Shown here piece after piece: positions 9,443 through 21,138 of a stretch of DNA of 64,000 nucleotides. The stretch's first letter is position 1. Each line of letters begins with the position of its first letter. Below the pieces are notes generated by a model, which searched no databases, had not been told where the DNA came from, and was given only the letters and a program-made list of their open reading frames with translations. The position numbers were made by a program, and so were the translations under genes. Origin of the DNA: Isoetes taiwanensis (taxonomy: Eukaryota > Streptophyta > Lycopodiopsida > Isoetales > Isoetaceae); the NCBI GenBank assembly GCA_021234155.1, contig JAJEKV010000100.1:2642116-2706115 (forward strand), given 5' to 3'.

Positions 9443-11037
9443 TGTGACGTCCCCTACTCGTATACGGTGCACTCACCTTATACAAACAGGAGTTCATCCC
9501 CCATACCAGCTCCATGTTGATACAAGGCCCTCTACGTGTCACTGCAACCTTGATGAGTTCCAGTGGGAAGAATGAAGGGGTCATTTTACCCTGTCTCCCT
9601 TCAGGGCCTACCTAGCTGCAGAAGCATAAACATACATGTCAGTATATATACATCAATATCACATGACCATCACGAAGGATGGCTCACCACATACCTGCAT
9701 AGACAAAGATCAGCACATCACATAGGGAGAATCTACCCAAGGCTCAGACTCGAGAGGGATGACTGACGGCTTGGGCCTCCAGAAGTCATTGCAGACAGAA
9801 TTCATGGCAATGGATTGGCTGGCAATAGAACATGGCTTGGGGTAGTCCACTCCATCCGCCCCTCCTGTGCACACTTTGCAGAGTAGGTTGAAAAGTGTTG
9901 GGACCCGACTGTAGCCCGCCGGATGCATAGCCAAAGGGGCTATTCCTGGGTTGCATCTCCCCAGTTTCGATGGGGCAGGTAGGGATCGCTCCCACCAGAG
10001 GTTAGCATGCTGACTCAAGGTGACTAGAGGGCCACTGCCCGTACTCAACTGAACTCCATGGAAGGTGTCCACCACCCCAAGAGTGTCGAACCCAATGCAA
10101 AGCCCGCACGCAGTGGCAGAGCATTAGGCCTAGTCACTATAGTCCCCGATAGGCTTTACTACCAGAGGGACGTGATCATGAGTCAGGACATGTACCTCCT
10201 TGTAAGCCAGTCTGGCCCCTTCACCCACAACCAGGTGTGGTTCTTGTACACAGGCCGAATTTAATAGTGCATTAAAGAGGGTTGGCTAGGAGCATCATAC
10301 TACTAGGCTTTTAAGGCCTCTACCCCCCTTCCCAATACAATGAGTCCACAGAGATCATCATCACATACATATCATAGAAGAACTAAAGAATGAGATTTAA
10401 TCTAAATCACAGAGTTAGGTTCTTTAGTTAAGGCTTGGTATCTAGAGATCTAGATGGCTGCTATGGGCAAATCAATGGGCTAAACCTACTTACTCTATGT
10501 CTTGAAGGCGGTTTAGATTATTGAATTGACAAAATACCTGATCCCTGGCTTGCTCCTCCTGCTCTGAACTCGACCACGCTGCAGAACTGCTAGAAGATGA
10601 AGTTAGAAAGGGAAGCTGATGAGCTAGACTGTTCAGACAGACTTTGGGGGGCGAGATTGGCTCTTGGATCAAGCAAAACAGAGCCCTAGAAGGCTGTGGA
10701 TGAAAATAGAAAGTTAGGGTTTCCTATACTTATATAGACTAAGGGTTAGGGCTAGGGTTTCCCATTATCCCTTGAGCATGTGGGATAAATTGTGTGGCCC
10801 ACTTGCCTTTATTAACTAAGTGGCATAAAGTGTACACATGGGTAAGTGTGTACACATGGATAAATGTGCACATGAATAAATGTGCACGTAAATAAATGTA
10901 CACACCTTGCAAGTTGCCCCCTAGGGTGCTACTTGCTTGGCTACACGTCGGCGTACACGTCAATCGGGATGGCGTGTACGCGTGACGAGGCAGTATAGTA
11001 TACGTCCTGGGACCGTATACTGTGCTGGAACGTCACA
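9443..11037 (-). mobile_element. LTR (5' LTR of the H3-carrying element), 1,595 bp
   Basis: The LTR is bounded by TGTGACG at one end and CGTCACA at the other, a perfect 7-bp terminal inverted repeat with TG...CA ends. It is directly adjacent to the primer-binding site. It contains no credible coding sequence. A diverged relative lies at 21139-24908. Sharing of short phrases such as ccaaggctcagactcgag / ccaagctctgactcaatg between the two supports the family assignment. The partner LTR of this element is not in the window. Confidence 0.85.
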
Positions 11038-12800
11038 ATGTTTGTCTCAGTAGGATGCTAAAAATTAGTTGAGCGATTCAGGGCATTGGGTATGGAAGAT
11101 CGTGGGGCGATTCAGAGGACTGATTATATGCCATATATTCGACGGTAATGATTATTTATTTAGATGCACATCAAGGGAATGGTGCTGATTTTTTGTTTCT
11201 TATGTGGTATTTTCTCTGAGAGTTGTAATTGATCTAATCAGGGCAGATTCTTAGATATTCGCATGTATAATGCGGGCTTATATCCTTTGGTATCCTGAAT
11301 ATACATGTTTAATTTAGGCGATAGAGGATCCATATTGCCAAAGCTAGGGCCATCACTGTGAAACTTGGCGGCTTTCATTCACGGCAGTGGAAAATATGTA
11401 GCCATATTCTTGGAACGTACTGCTGCAGTTTTCCCAGATCCTCCCATTGAATTTATGCCATTGAATTTTTTTAGGCTATCTAGAGGACGAGTTTTTGCTT
11501 AATAGCTGTACATTAAAGCATTCTTTAGGTTTAGGAGATTTAATGCATATTTCTTTAGAATGGTGAAAGTACAGCTAGTTCAGACACAATATAAGCAGAG
11601 TATCATACATGAAAAATATCCCTTTGACATAGAATGATTGAAATGGAATGTAAACATTATTGAATATATTGTTATAAATCCTCTTGCATCCTCTTGCAAT
11701 CTTCGGAATAGTGTCCTCACAATCTTGAGAGTTTTTATTTTTCTTTGCGTTCTTAATGAAAGTTCTGATGGCAGAGTTGCATAATTCATTATGTTTTCTA
11801 GATTGTTGCAAATAGGAACTTTGTGAACCCATTGATTATAGAGGGATGTGAACATGTCTCCAGGTTATCCGGATTGTGGATAATACAAGCAACTAGGATA
11901 TCTACATATACACAATCCAATGCTTACAAAGAGTAAAGGGAAGTTGAAGTTTGCTAATGTTGCCTCTTCATTTTGCTTCAAGTGGCCTAAAGACTTAACA
12001 TTAGGTCTATCCATGGTGCAATATCTATAGGGCTCCTTAAATCATAACTGTCTGCCTTGGTGAATTGCTTGCTTCCTTATGAATACAAAAGGTTCGGTGG
12101 AGTTAATTGTATTGAACATTGGAAAAGAACTCAAATTTTATCTTCTAGAACCCATTTTGTTCTAACAAAAAGTGTAATCTTGTTCTATCTTGCATTGATT
12201 AACGAGATATGCTACATTCTATGAACATGTTGCAGCTAGAGTCCAAGCAACTTTTGAGCCTTTTGACCCGCAAACGATGTAAGCAACAACATTTATTTGG
12301 CTGGCACCCACAGTACAAGAACATGGGAGTGGAAGTTTTATGAGGGATGGAGAATAATGCCCATGCACGTATGCATGTTTGGCTTTTTGAGCATTATTTG
12401 CTAATTTATATATTCTTAGCACAACAATAATGTAGTAGGGCTCTCTCATATGCTTGGCAGTTTGTTAAAAGATTTAAGCATAACTATCATCATGGAGCAG
12501 GATTGAGATTATAAGTTTGGAACCAAACGTTGAAGCTTTTAAACTGTTCAGAATTGCATCAATTTATGTGTTTTTGAAGTGGAGGGAGCTCACATGTGTC
12601 AGTAAAAATTGGAATGAAACATATATGATGTTCTAAATCACTAGGGGAGTTGGGGAAGAGAAGTGTGCGTGGCGACCTTGGCCGCCATGATAAATTCCTT
12701 GTAATATAAACCATGAATTATTTGGCTTAGGTAATAATTTGGCTTCATATTTTTAACTTTCTTTCTCATTCTCTTGCTTCCATGGCCACTCCCCTAAGTG
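11038..12800. other. No recognisable gene
   Basis: This is AT-rich sequence with short open frames only. A frame on the minus strand (11575-11855) resembles nothing I know. It is probably old transposon or intergenic DNA. Confidence 0.4.
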
Positions 12801-12811
12801 CCACCATATCA

Positions 12812-13430
12812 TTACACCCCTGCCAATATGCAGCAAGGTCTGAATGCACTTAGTAGTTTATGCAAGAATACCAAAATGCGGATCAACTTGGCCAAGTATA
12901 AGGTCCTCCTAGTATCCACTTCTAGGGAGCACATAGCGCTTCTCGCTTCACCTATCAGGGTGAAGATGTGCAGGTGACACAAACATACAAATACCTTAGG
13001 GCGGAGTTCACAACTACCATATACTAGGATACCGAGTGTCTGTAGGCTGGAAGGCTTTGTATACCATGCAGAACAATTGTCAAAGGAAAGAGATTTATGA
13101 TTGATCCCATCTTGCACACTTGTTTTGAGTTTTGTTGAGCCAATTCTTCTACATAGGGTCCAATGTTATTGCTCGCCACCCGGAAAGGCTTGGAACACCT
13201 CTAGAAGGCCTTTTGAGTCTGGCTCTTGGAGTTAAGCCTCATAGTTCTATATCCATTTCTTTCTACAAGAGACATGATTTCTTCCTCTTCAACATGCTAG
13301 CCTGGAATGCCACATACTCTACTATAAAAAGGTGGACAACATGGGAAACATTTGACTTTTTGAAAGGAACGCCACTTGAGCCTAATGTAGCGGCATTCAC
13401 TTCTTATTGCTTGTAGAATACATAGTAATG
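12812..13430 (+). pseudogene. RTE-type LINE reverse transcriptase fragment
   Basis: Joining frames on the plus strand gives phrases typical of the C-terminal half of an RTE-clade RT: LSSLCKNTKMRINLAKYKV, a TSREH segment, SVCRLEGFVYHAEQLSKERD, then FVEPILLHRVQCY. Several frameshifts and stops interrupt it, so it is a dead, old copy. The catalytic motif region lies upstream and is not recognisable. Confidence 0.6.
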
Positions 13431-13512
13431 TAAAAGCAGTCCATGGACATTAAAAGATTATACAAACAATGGATGTTTGTTCACTATCCAATTTTGCATG
13501 AACAAGACATTG

Positions 13513-13666
<154 letters not shown>

Positions 13667-14102
13667 TATTTTTACATCATGCCACATTAGCAACATCCAT
13701 GAGGACATATGACGGACTCCCATGAGAATAAAAACATAATAACATGGAGAAGATGCTGCATAATCATTAGAAAATTCTTCATAAATGAGAGCAATGAGAG
13801 CTGGAGAAAAGAGATCCAAAGTTATCTGTGTAAAGAATCTATGAAATGGATAATATGCAAAACTAAATGTACATAATCTTGGCTTTAGGAGCAACATCAA
13901 ATAGTGAGGCTACCTTAATGACAAGAATTTTGCTCAAGTGGATTCTAGATTGATGGGATCCATGGACTAAGGTCCAAGATTTGTCACATTTGGCATAGGT
14001 CCTAACAAAACAAGCTTGCTTATTCCTAGTTAACTAGCCAGTAAATGTCAATTGCCAAGTATTGCCATGCTCAAAAACCCTAAATTTAAAACACCTAGCA
14101 GA

Positions 14103-14402
14103 TGGGACAGAGAGACGGACGTCTTCGCCATCCACCAGGACAGAGTGGGGTAATTAGCCCACCGACTGGTGCCTTCTACTAAGCTACAAACACCAAGCTA
14201 TCCGGCCCTGGAGATACAACAGCCACAAAGGATGGACAAAAGGAAACGAATAAACAAGGGAACCAGGAGTAGATGGTGCAAATAGGGGGAGGCAAAGCTA
14301 TGGGACAGAGAGACGGACGTCTCCGCCATACACCAGGGCAGTGTGGAAAATAGCCCACCGGCTGGTGCCTACCACTAAGCAACAGACATCAACTTCTCCG
14401 GC
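14103..14402. repeat. Direct repeat, about 103 bp twice
   Basis: Copies at 14103-14205 and 14300-14402 both begin tgggacagagagacggacgt and share ...cgccat.caccagg..., ...agcccaccg.ctggtgcct... and ...ccggcccc. The spacing is about 197 bp. It is probably part of an old transposon. Confidence 0.7.
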
Positions 14403-15054
14403 CCCATAAAACGCGTATACAAGTGTGACTTTTTGCCACGTATGACTTTTTGCCAACTGCAGAATGGCCAACAAAAGTGGAATAGGGAATAGCACAATCA
14501 ATTATGCTGCAGGCCTTCAAAAAACTCGAAGATGAGGACGTTCATCTAATCAGGTTTTTTCATTTGAATTGAATAGCTAGTAACACACAAAACAAGGGAA
14601 GGGTGATACCACTATCTGCATAATCTGGATGATTGATCTTTTCATTCTTTTATCCTCATTGATTGGCTGTTGTAGGCTATGAAATTGGATGGTTTCTTTG
14701 CACAATGCATCAGTTCTATCAACATAGTATATGCATGCTATGTATGAAATTAGGAAGTCTCTTTAGACGCTTTACACTAATATAAATCTGGACTATTAGG
14801 CAGTGACTACATAAGTTGGGGATAGTGTAGTTAGAATATTTCAAGATGGTGTATAAATACGGACCTTTGGACACGTGATGTTATGTTGACAGTAATTACT
14901 ACACATTCATAGCTCCGGATTGGAGCTCTAATCAGTACTAATCAGTTTAGTTTAGAGTTTTTGCAGCCTAACAATAATGGCGTGGGAAAAATCCAAAATC
15001 CAGAATGACAGAAAACGGATCTGATAATAATACTGTGCATCAGTGAGCCCATTA

Positions 15055-15115
15055 CTATTAAGGTTTTTCCTCGAAAACCCTTCGGGGCGGGGTTTTTTAA
15101 TCCTGATAGTAATCG
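15055..15115 (+). mobile_element. LINE 3'-UTR-like fragment
   Basis: The phrase ggtttttcctcgaaaaccc..., followed by ggttttttaatcc, matches one at 47850-47890 just downstream of a LINE zinc-finger domain. I therefore read it as the 3' end of the same LINE family. Confidence 0.4.
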
Positions 15116-15174
15116 GCATCACTAATAGATAGAGCAGAGTGAATATGTCGACTATGTGACTCAGGAAAAATAGA

Positions 15175-15640
15175 AGACGAAGCACGTATGGTCAAGGAAT
15201 GCCCGGTCTACACAGACATAAGGTCCAAATTTAACAAGGTCAGGTGGGATTTCCCACTCCCAGCACTGATGGACAAAGAAGAGACACTCACAGATGTAGC
15301 GAAAGCTATAAAAGAGATGATAATAAGACACCGGGGGGTGCACAAAGAGAGAGGGCTAATAATCTGAGAAGCACTGTTGAGGCGAATCAGAGAGGCCCAC
15401 AAAGTACAGTTCAAAACTGTTTATAACGATGCATTGTGTATGGCCAAGAAGCCAGCTATAAGCACGATGCGGGTATTACAAAGAACAAGAGAAGCCCGCT
15501 AGATGGCTACATAAACCTATGCGTCTGTTTGTTGGCAGCACCCTATTGGGAGCTCGCAGGATGCTACACAAGTCCGGGGGCCTCACGGCCTGAGGGACGT
15601 TAATGTATATTCTATTCTATTCTATTCTATTCTATACTAA
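15175..15640 (+). mobile_element. 3' end of an RTE-like LINE with (TTCTA)n tail
   Basis: A frame through 15186-15370 reads MVKECPVYTDIRSKFNKVRW, then DVAKAIKEMIIRH, a form typical of the extreme C-terminus of LINE RT proteins. It ends with a stop. About 240 bp later the sequence runs into a (ttcta)n tract at about 15608-15640, the kind of simple-repeat tail RTE-type LINEs carry. It is 5'-truncated. Confidence 0.5.
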
Positions 15641-16638
15641 TACCTCCAAATCCTAATATCATATAACCCAAAGTAGCAACCTTAAAAAGGTATACGCCCC
15701 AAACCTTAGAAATTTTAGTCCATGACTCCCATTTTTGAAGAGTATAGGTTATTAAAAGCATAGCAAAATGCTTGTGTACCCTCTTATCGTCTTATGGACT
15801 TGGGGTCTTGAAGTCTATAATCGATCTTGATATTATGGCAAAATGGTTTCGAACTTGTTGGATTTATGCACACCACAGATATTAAGAATCATCAGAGTCG
15901 GATTGTGAAGCCAATGAATTTACTTAGTTTTTATACATATACATAGATATAAGCCACATATTTCAAACAAATTAGGTCATGAGCTATACAAATTTCCCAA
16001 GGGTCTCATATAATGTAGGTCATACATAATATATGAGTGGATGATATGGGTTTTTTTATAGCCTAAAGCAAACCAATACACACGAGAAGGGAGTTTTTTT
16101 TGGGGACAATCTAGTGCAGGATACATATGAAACGAGATTTTAGAACCTAAAAAGGCAACCATACATGTGAAGGGCAATAATATGTCCCAAGAGGGATGAT
16201 GCCTAATGTGGTATGATGTAAAAAATGCAAGTCACTTCACTTCACTTCCTCGCACATGGAATATTACCTTTACTGTAGGTGACATCTCCAAGACAAATTT
16301 GTATGAGGTGAGCTTTTTTTTTTTTTCTATATGGTTTACATATACATGCATATAGCTCATGCTTTTATAACAGGTAAATTCATATAATAGGTAAATAGAA
16401 AAAGCCATGGATATCTTAATCCATAAAATTATCATGTCCACGTGGTTGACAAATTTTACTTTCAATACCTTTATCAATTGAATATACATTTGATTGTCCG
16501 ACTATATGCAATAGTGAAAATATCGAGCATGAAAAACATAGGACCTTCAAGGCCATTTATGTACAGTGTGATGAAAATTATGCACCATTGTGGGGTGTTG
16601 GTCACCAAGTAAAACATCTTTGCTCGAGCTGAGCAGTT

Positions 16639-19312
16639 CTACACTCGGGAGGCAATAAGGGGAGTGCGGGTCTTAAGGTAAGCTGCAGCAGCAGCCACTC
16701 CACTTCCTAAGGTCACAGGGTACCCAACATCCTGAAGCACAAGCTCCACACCGGCCAAAGCTCCAAGAAGTTGTAACTATAAAAGATTAAAAAGCACAAG
16801 AGTGTCAGTAATTGTATTGTATAAAGAAACCATCAACTTGTCATTCCCTATAAGAATAAAAAAAGTTGCATTGTGTGCAACTTGCCATGTTAAAAAATGC
16901 ACTTGTGACAAACAAAATGGTAATGAGTAGAGAAGACCTCATTGATAAAACCCAAATGGCCAATCCGAAAAACTTTGCCAGCAACCTTGTTCAATCCAAC
17001 TCCGAGGCTGAGATTGTATTTCTTCCAGGCAACCTTCACAACGTCTCCACTGTCGATCGATGGAGGGACTACAACTGCGGTTACTGTATCACTGTGCCAT
17101 TCAGGTCGTTGGGTACATATCTTTAATCCCCAAGCTTGAACAGCTAACCTGGAGCACAATACAATTCATTCAGTTAAATTAGCAAATTAAGGTAGACTAG
17201 TTATTATAATGGGAGATTTACTATGAGATCTCAGAGAGTATATTTCACTAGCATAACTACATAGCATACAGTACATGACTCTAAGTAGGCTGTAACTCGT
17301 TATTGATTTTCCTACAACTTGGGAAAGTTCATTGAGTAGCAACCACATTCATATGAAGAACATACTTTGCCATAAACCTAAGCTGAGGATCAGATGCAAG
17401 ATATGCATGCAAAGGTAAGTTCAAACTGATCAGAACTAGGGTATGTGCACCAAACATAGAAAATGATAAGCCGCATTGTTTAAGTACCTTGTTGCTTGGC
17501 CAAGTCTGTTGTGCCTGTTTATGACGTTGTCAAGGCCTTCTTCAAAAATGAGATCGAGAGAGGCGCGCAGGGCATAGAGCAGCTGGCTTGAAGGTGTATA
17601 AGGCCAGTAGCTTCCTGCCTTGTAAAACTTCATATAGTCTGCCCAATCGAAGAAAACCCTAACAGACTTGGCAGTTTTTGCTGCTTCCAGTGCCTTCGGA
17701 CTTGCGCACACAATTCCTAGTCCTGTTGGAAGTCCTAGCGCCTTCTGTGATCCAGTAAGTGCTACATCTACTTTCCATTCATCCATTCGGAAGTCTATAG
17801 CTCCAACTGATGAGACTCCATCTACTAACAACAGTGCGGGATGCTTGAATTCATCTGTTGCAAATACACGAGTAATCAGCTTAGTAGTCTCTATATTCTG
17901 AGAATTTATTTAAGCTAATGAACAAGATTAGCTGAAAGCACTGCAATATTCTTGCAGAAAAGCATGCTTATTGATAGTTTACAGGTTTATAATGGGTATA
18001 GCATTCTGAGAAATCCTTTAGTGGAAAGAACCAATATGAACTCTAAAAATAGAAGAGCATTATGTTCAAGTCTCTCTTGGAACATTTAGGGGACAGTCAT
18101 CTATCCCCATAGGATGTTGCCATGTGGTATGATGTACAAAATACTAACTATCTATCTATCTATTCCAGAAGGAAGGTAAGCAACATATGTGCTTATCATT
18201 AACCACTGACACAAGGATTTTCAATCCTTTATATGTGCTAAGACACGAGGATTTTGAGTCCTTTGCATTCTTTTCTTTCCTTTTATAAAGGTTATGAAAA
18301 TGCAGACAAAGGATTTTAGTATTACCAATAACGCTCCTGATTTCTTTGATGTTGTTGGTAACTCCTGTGGACGTTTCATTGTGAACAACACATACAGCTT
18401 TGATGGAGTGGTTATAATCTGCTCTAAGCTTTGCCCTCAATACATTTGCATCTACTCCTGCTCCCCAGTCACATTCCACTACATCCACATTGAAGTTGAG
18501 CCTTTGCATTTGGTCAATCCAAAGAAGACTGAATTGGCCAAATCGAAAACTTATTATCTTATCCCCTGGGGATAATGTGTTTGTCAAGGCACTCTCCCAT
18601 GCTCCAGTCCCTTACAGTCACAAATTGGTGTATATTCAGCAAAACTTCAAATTCTGAAAGCAATGCTTTCATGCAGATACTTGAATGCTATTGTGATTAT
18701 AACTTGGATGGAAGTATAACTTTTTATAAACGTTCAAGAAATGCAGGGCGATGAAGATTATCAGTTCACTCTCAAGAATTTTCATTTTTATGAACATCTC
18801 AGACTTCATAAGAGGAATGTATCTCAAATCAGATAACTCAAAATTGCAACACAGACAGTATTTTTGCAAACAAATGAAAACAAACATCAACAAAAGGGTA
18901 AGAAAAAAGTAGGAAATTATCCAATTACAAAGTCTTATGAAGATATATCAAAAACTGATCGACAAAGTAGCTTACAAACTGGTTCAAATGCATAAAGTAG
19001 TAACAAAGATCACAATGCAAAGGACCAAGCAGAAAATAATGAAATTCATGAAGACAGAAAAGGAATGTCCTACAAAGTCATTCAAATGCAACAAGAAAGA
19101 ACCATACCAGTGGTTGGAAAAATGAAGGAAGTAGCAGAATGGGTCTTAAAGAGGCGCTTGACATCTTCAATGACAGATTTAGAGAGTTTTGGAAAGGCAG
19201 GAGAACGATGATCCTCATTATTTCTGCTGAAAGCCTGCTGGACCTGCTCAGGGACATTAGTAGGGCCTGGAACGAACAGATGGTTTCTTCCGGGGCCTGG
19301 GTAGTACTCCAT
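16639..19312 (-). CDS. AGT1: Serine:glyoxylate aminotransferase, peroxisomal
   Basis: This PLP enzyme of photorespiration converts serine and glyoxylate to hydroxypyruvate and glycine in leaf peroxisomes. Five exons on the minus strand, all with GT-AG borders: 19312-19108, 18610-18326, 17854-17488, 17148-16938 and 16776-16639. Together they are 1,206 nt, giving 401 aa, the length usual for plant AGT1. The start MEYYPGPGRNHLFVPGP matches the family N-terminus. Joins restore PTTGTGAWESALTNTLSPGD and FKHPALLLVDGVSS. The Schiff-base lysine is K201 in LTGSQKALGLPTG. The last three residues are SRV, a PTS1-type signal (SRI is the common form in this family). No lesion is seen. Introns are 139-497 bp and ordinary. 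No promoter element was identified. Confidence 0.96.
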
Positions 19313-21138
19313 ATCTGCTCGGCCTCCACCGGAACAATGCAGTCCATTGGATTAAAAGGGTCGAAAGGATTTGGAATCTGTGGCTCCTAGGGGATGCTTT
19401 ATGTGTGGTAGTTTTACTTTGTGTTCAATTTCCAGTTGATCCCTCCTATGGCTGAAAAGTGCTTACCATAGATTTAATATCACAATCTCATTTGGGTTCA
19501 CAATTTTGCCCCTTATGGTTTTGCACACGTTGCATCTTTAACCTAAATTCTTGGTCGTTACCTTTTTTTGCATCCCTGGCAAATTGCCCTTATCCTCTTC
19601 CCTGTTACCTTGGCACCAAGTGGCATTATCCGAAATGTGAATTTATTGGGCCTCCAATGTCAATGGCTATAACAGGACACAAATAAAAATGTTCCATGGC
19701 TATAACATGACAACATTTCTCAAGCCCAAATCTTGCTTGCATTTTGAGCCACACTTTTTGATGACGTACCTCTTGAATGATGTGTGAAGGAGTCTGGGCT
19801 TGAAGAACTCGAAGATTGGGACTACAAACCTTTAGCTAAGACAATAAAGTTGTAAAGTGAATTTTATTCAATGCAAAGACTTCTTACATGTATTGTATTC
19901 TTTAATTGAAAAGTCTATTTGCACTGTTTATTGAATTGTAAAGTAATATTTTATTTTCCCATTGCTGCCAACCCCCCTTTGCACCAACCCCCATCGTGTG
20001 TAACCTCCATTGATGTCACCTTACAATTTTGCTTGACGGCTCCGCCCTACCATTCATAGCCCATTTTGGCGAAGATCTCGACACATATTCCAGGTATGGC
20101 ACCTCCCTGCTCGATGAATCTATAGCTAATTGATTGATCTCTCTGGTCATTTGATGTTTTAGGATGTACTACGATAGCTAAGATATGATGCTTATCTTGT
20201 ATGCATGTAAAAGCACAACTCTAGGATAGCTAAAGACCTTGGCCAAAAGATTAATAGTGATGCATCATTAGTATGCTCCAAGTTTATTGAACCTCATTTG
20301 GCTCCCAAGACAAGCCCACTTGTTATCTCAATATTACCTTTGGAGCATTGGACAAAAGCTTGAGTACTATTTTCATGGGTCCAAGGTTGCAACCCAAGCG
20401 GCCCCAACTAGGATTGTGTCTGGCTTCGTTAAGCGGTTATCCTTTCCCTAAATGGGATCGTATCTCTGTGGAAGTAGAGTTATGGGTGATCCAAAACTTG
20501 CTCCTGAGGTTTCTAAGACAATAATTAGCTGGGGTTTACCAAGTAGACTGCGGGGCAGCATTATGGGCTTTGTTGTTAGTGTCGTGGTCCCTAAGCCTAA
20601 AGTTCCACCTCTAATGTAAATGTTTGATCATGCAAGAGGTAGATGGAATTGCAACCCTAGCTTATGACATCTAGTTTGATTAAGGTAAGATGATTTATCA
20701 CTTTTTCCTTATGTATCCTTGTTGGTAATTGCAAGTGTTAGGTGCACCCCGTCTTTTTTCCGTGAAGAAATGCCCTAGTTGGCATTTGTCTATGTATCAG
20801 GAGCTTGGGCATAGGAGGGACCAGTGGGAACTCTTTGGGGAGGAGTTGCCCGACACTTTAGGACTAACTGTCCCAGTTGTTAGTTAGCTATGAGATCTCA
20901 TCAAAACAAAGAACCCAGACTGCACAAGACCATGAAAACACCTAAAGTTAGCCCAAAAACATTTTTTCTACCCAAGAATTTGGTAAAATTAGTCCCACGT
21001 CGAAGTACAATAGATCATAAAAATATAAATGTAATTTTAATTAGAGGTCACATGTAAACCGGTGTCAGTCATTTTTACCATAGCTTTTGCTAGAAGTTTC
21101 TATTTGACATAATTATTTGGGCCACTAGATAGCCATAG
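19313..21138. other. Upstream flank of AGT1; no gene recognised
   Basis: This stretch contains the presumed promoter and 5' UTR of the aminotransferase (just above 19312), followed by sequence without a recognisable frame. I see no clear transposon boundary until the LTR at 21139. Confidence 0.4.

Larger units (their letters stand above)
5204..11037 (-). mobile_element. LTR retroelement carrying a histone H3-like ORF
   Basis: Read on the minus strand, this element shows an LTR (11037 to 9443), a primer-binding site (9441-9430), a leader of nearly 700 nt with two 63-bp palindromes, a histone H3-like ORF (8743-7475), a spacer with two more palindromes, and a second ORF (6780-5426). No protease, reverse transcriptase, RNase H or integrase can be found, so it looks non-autonomous, or its polymerase part has been lost. 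No second LTR is present in the window. The 3' side abuts a CACTA end near 5203, which may have cut it off. Both ORFs carry a few frameshifts and one in-frame stop each, so this copy is a decayed one. Confidence 0.75.

Noticed and set aside
9710-10075. 121-codon minus-strand frame inside the LTR
   Set aside because: It lies wholly in the LTR, has no known domain, and is not open in the related LTR at 21.1 kb. Probably chance.
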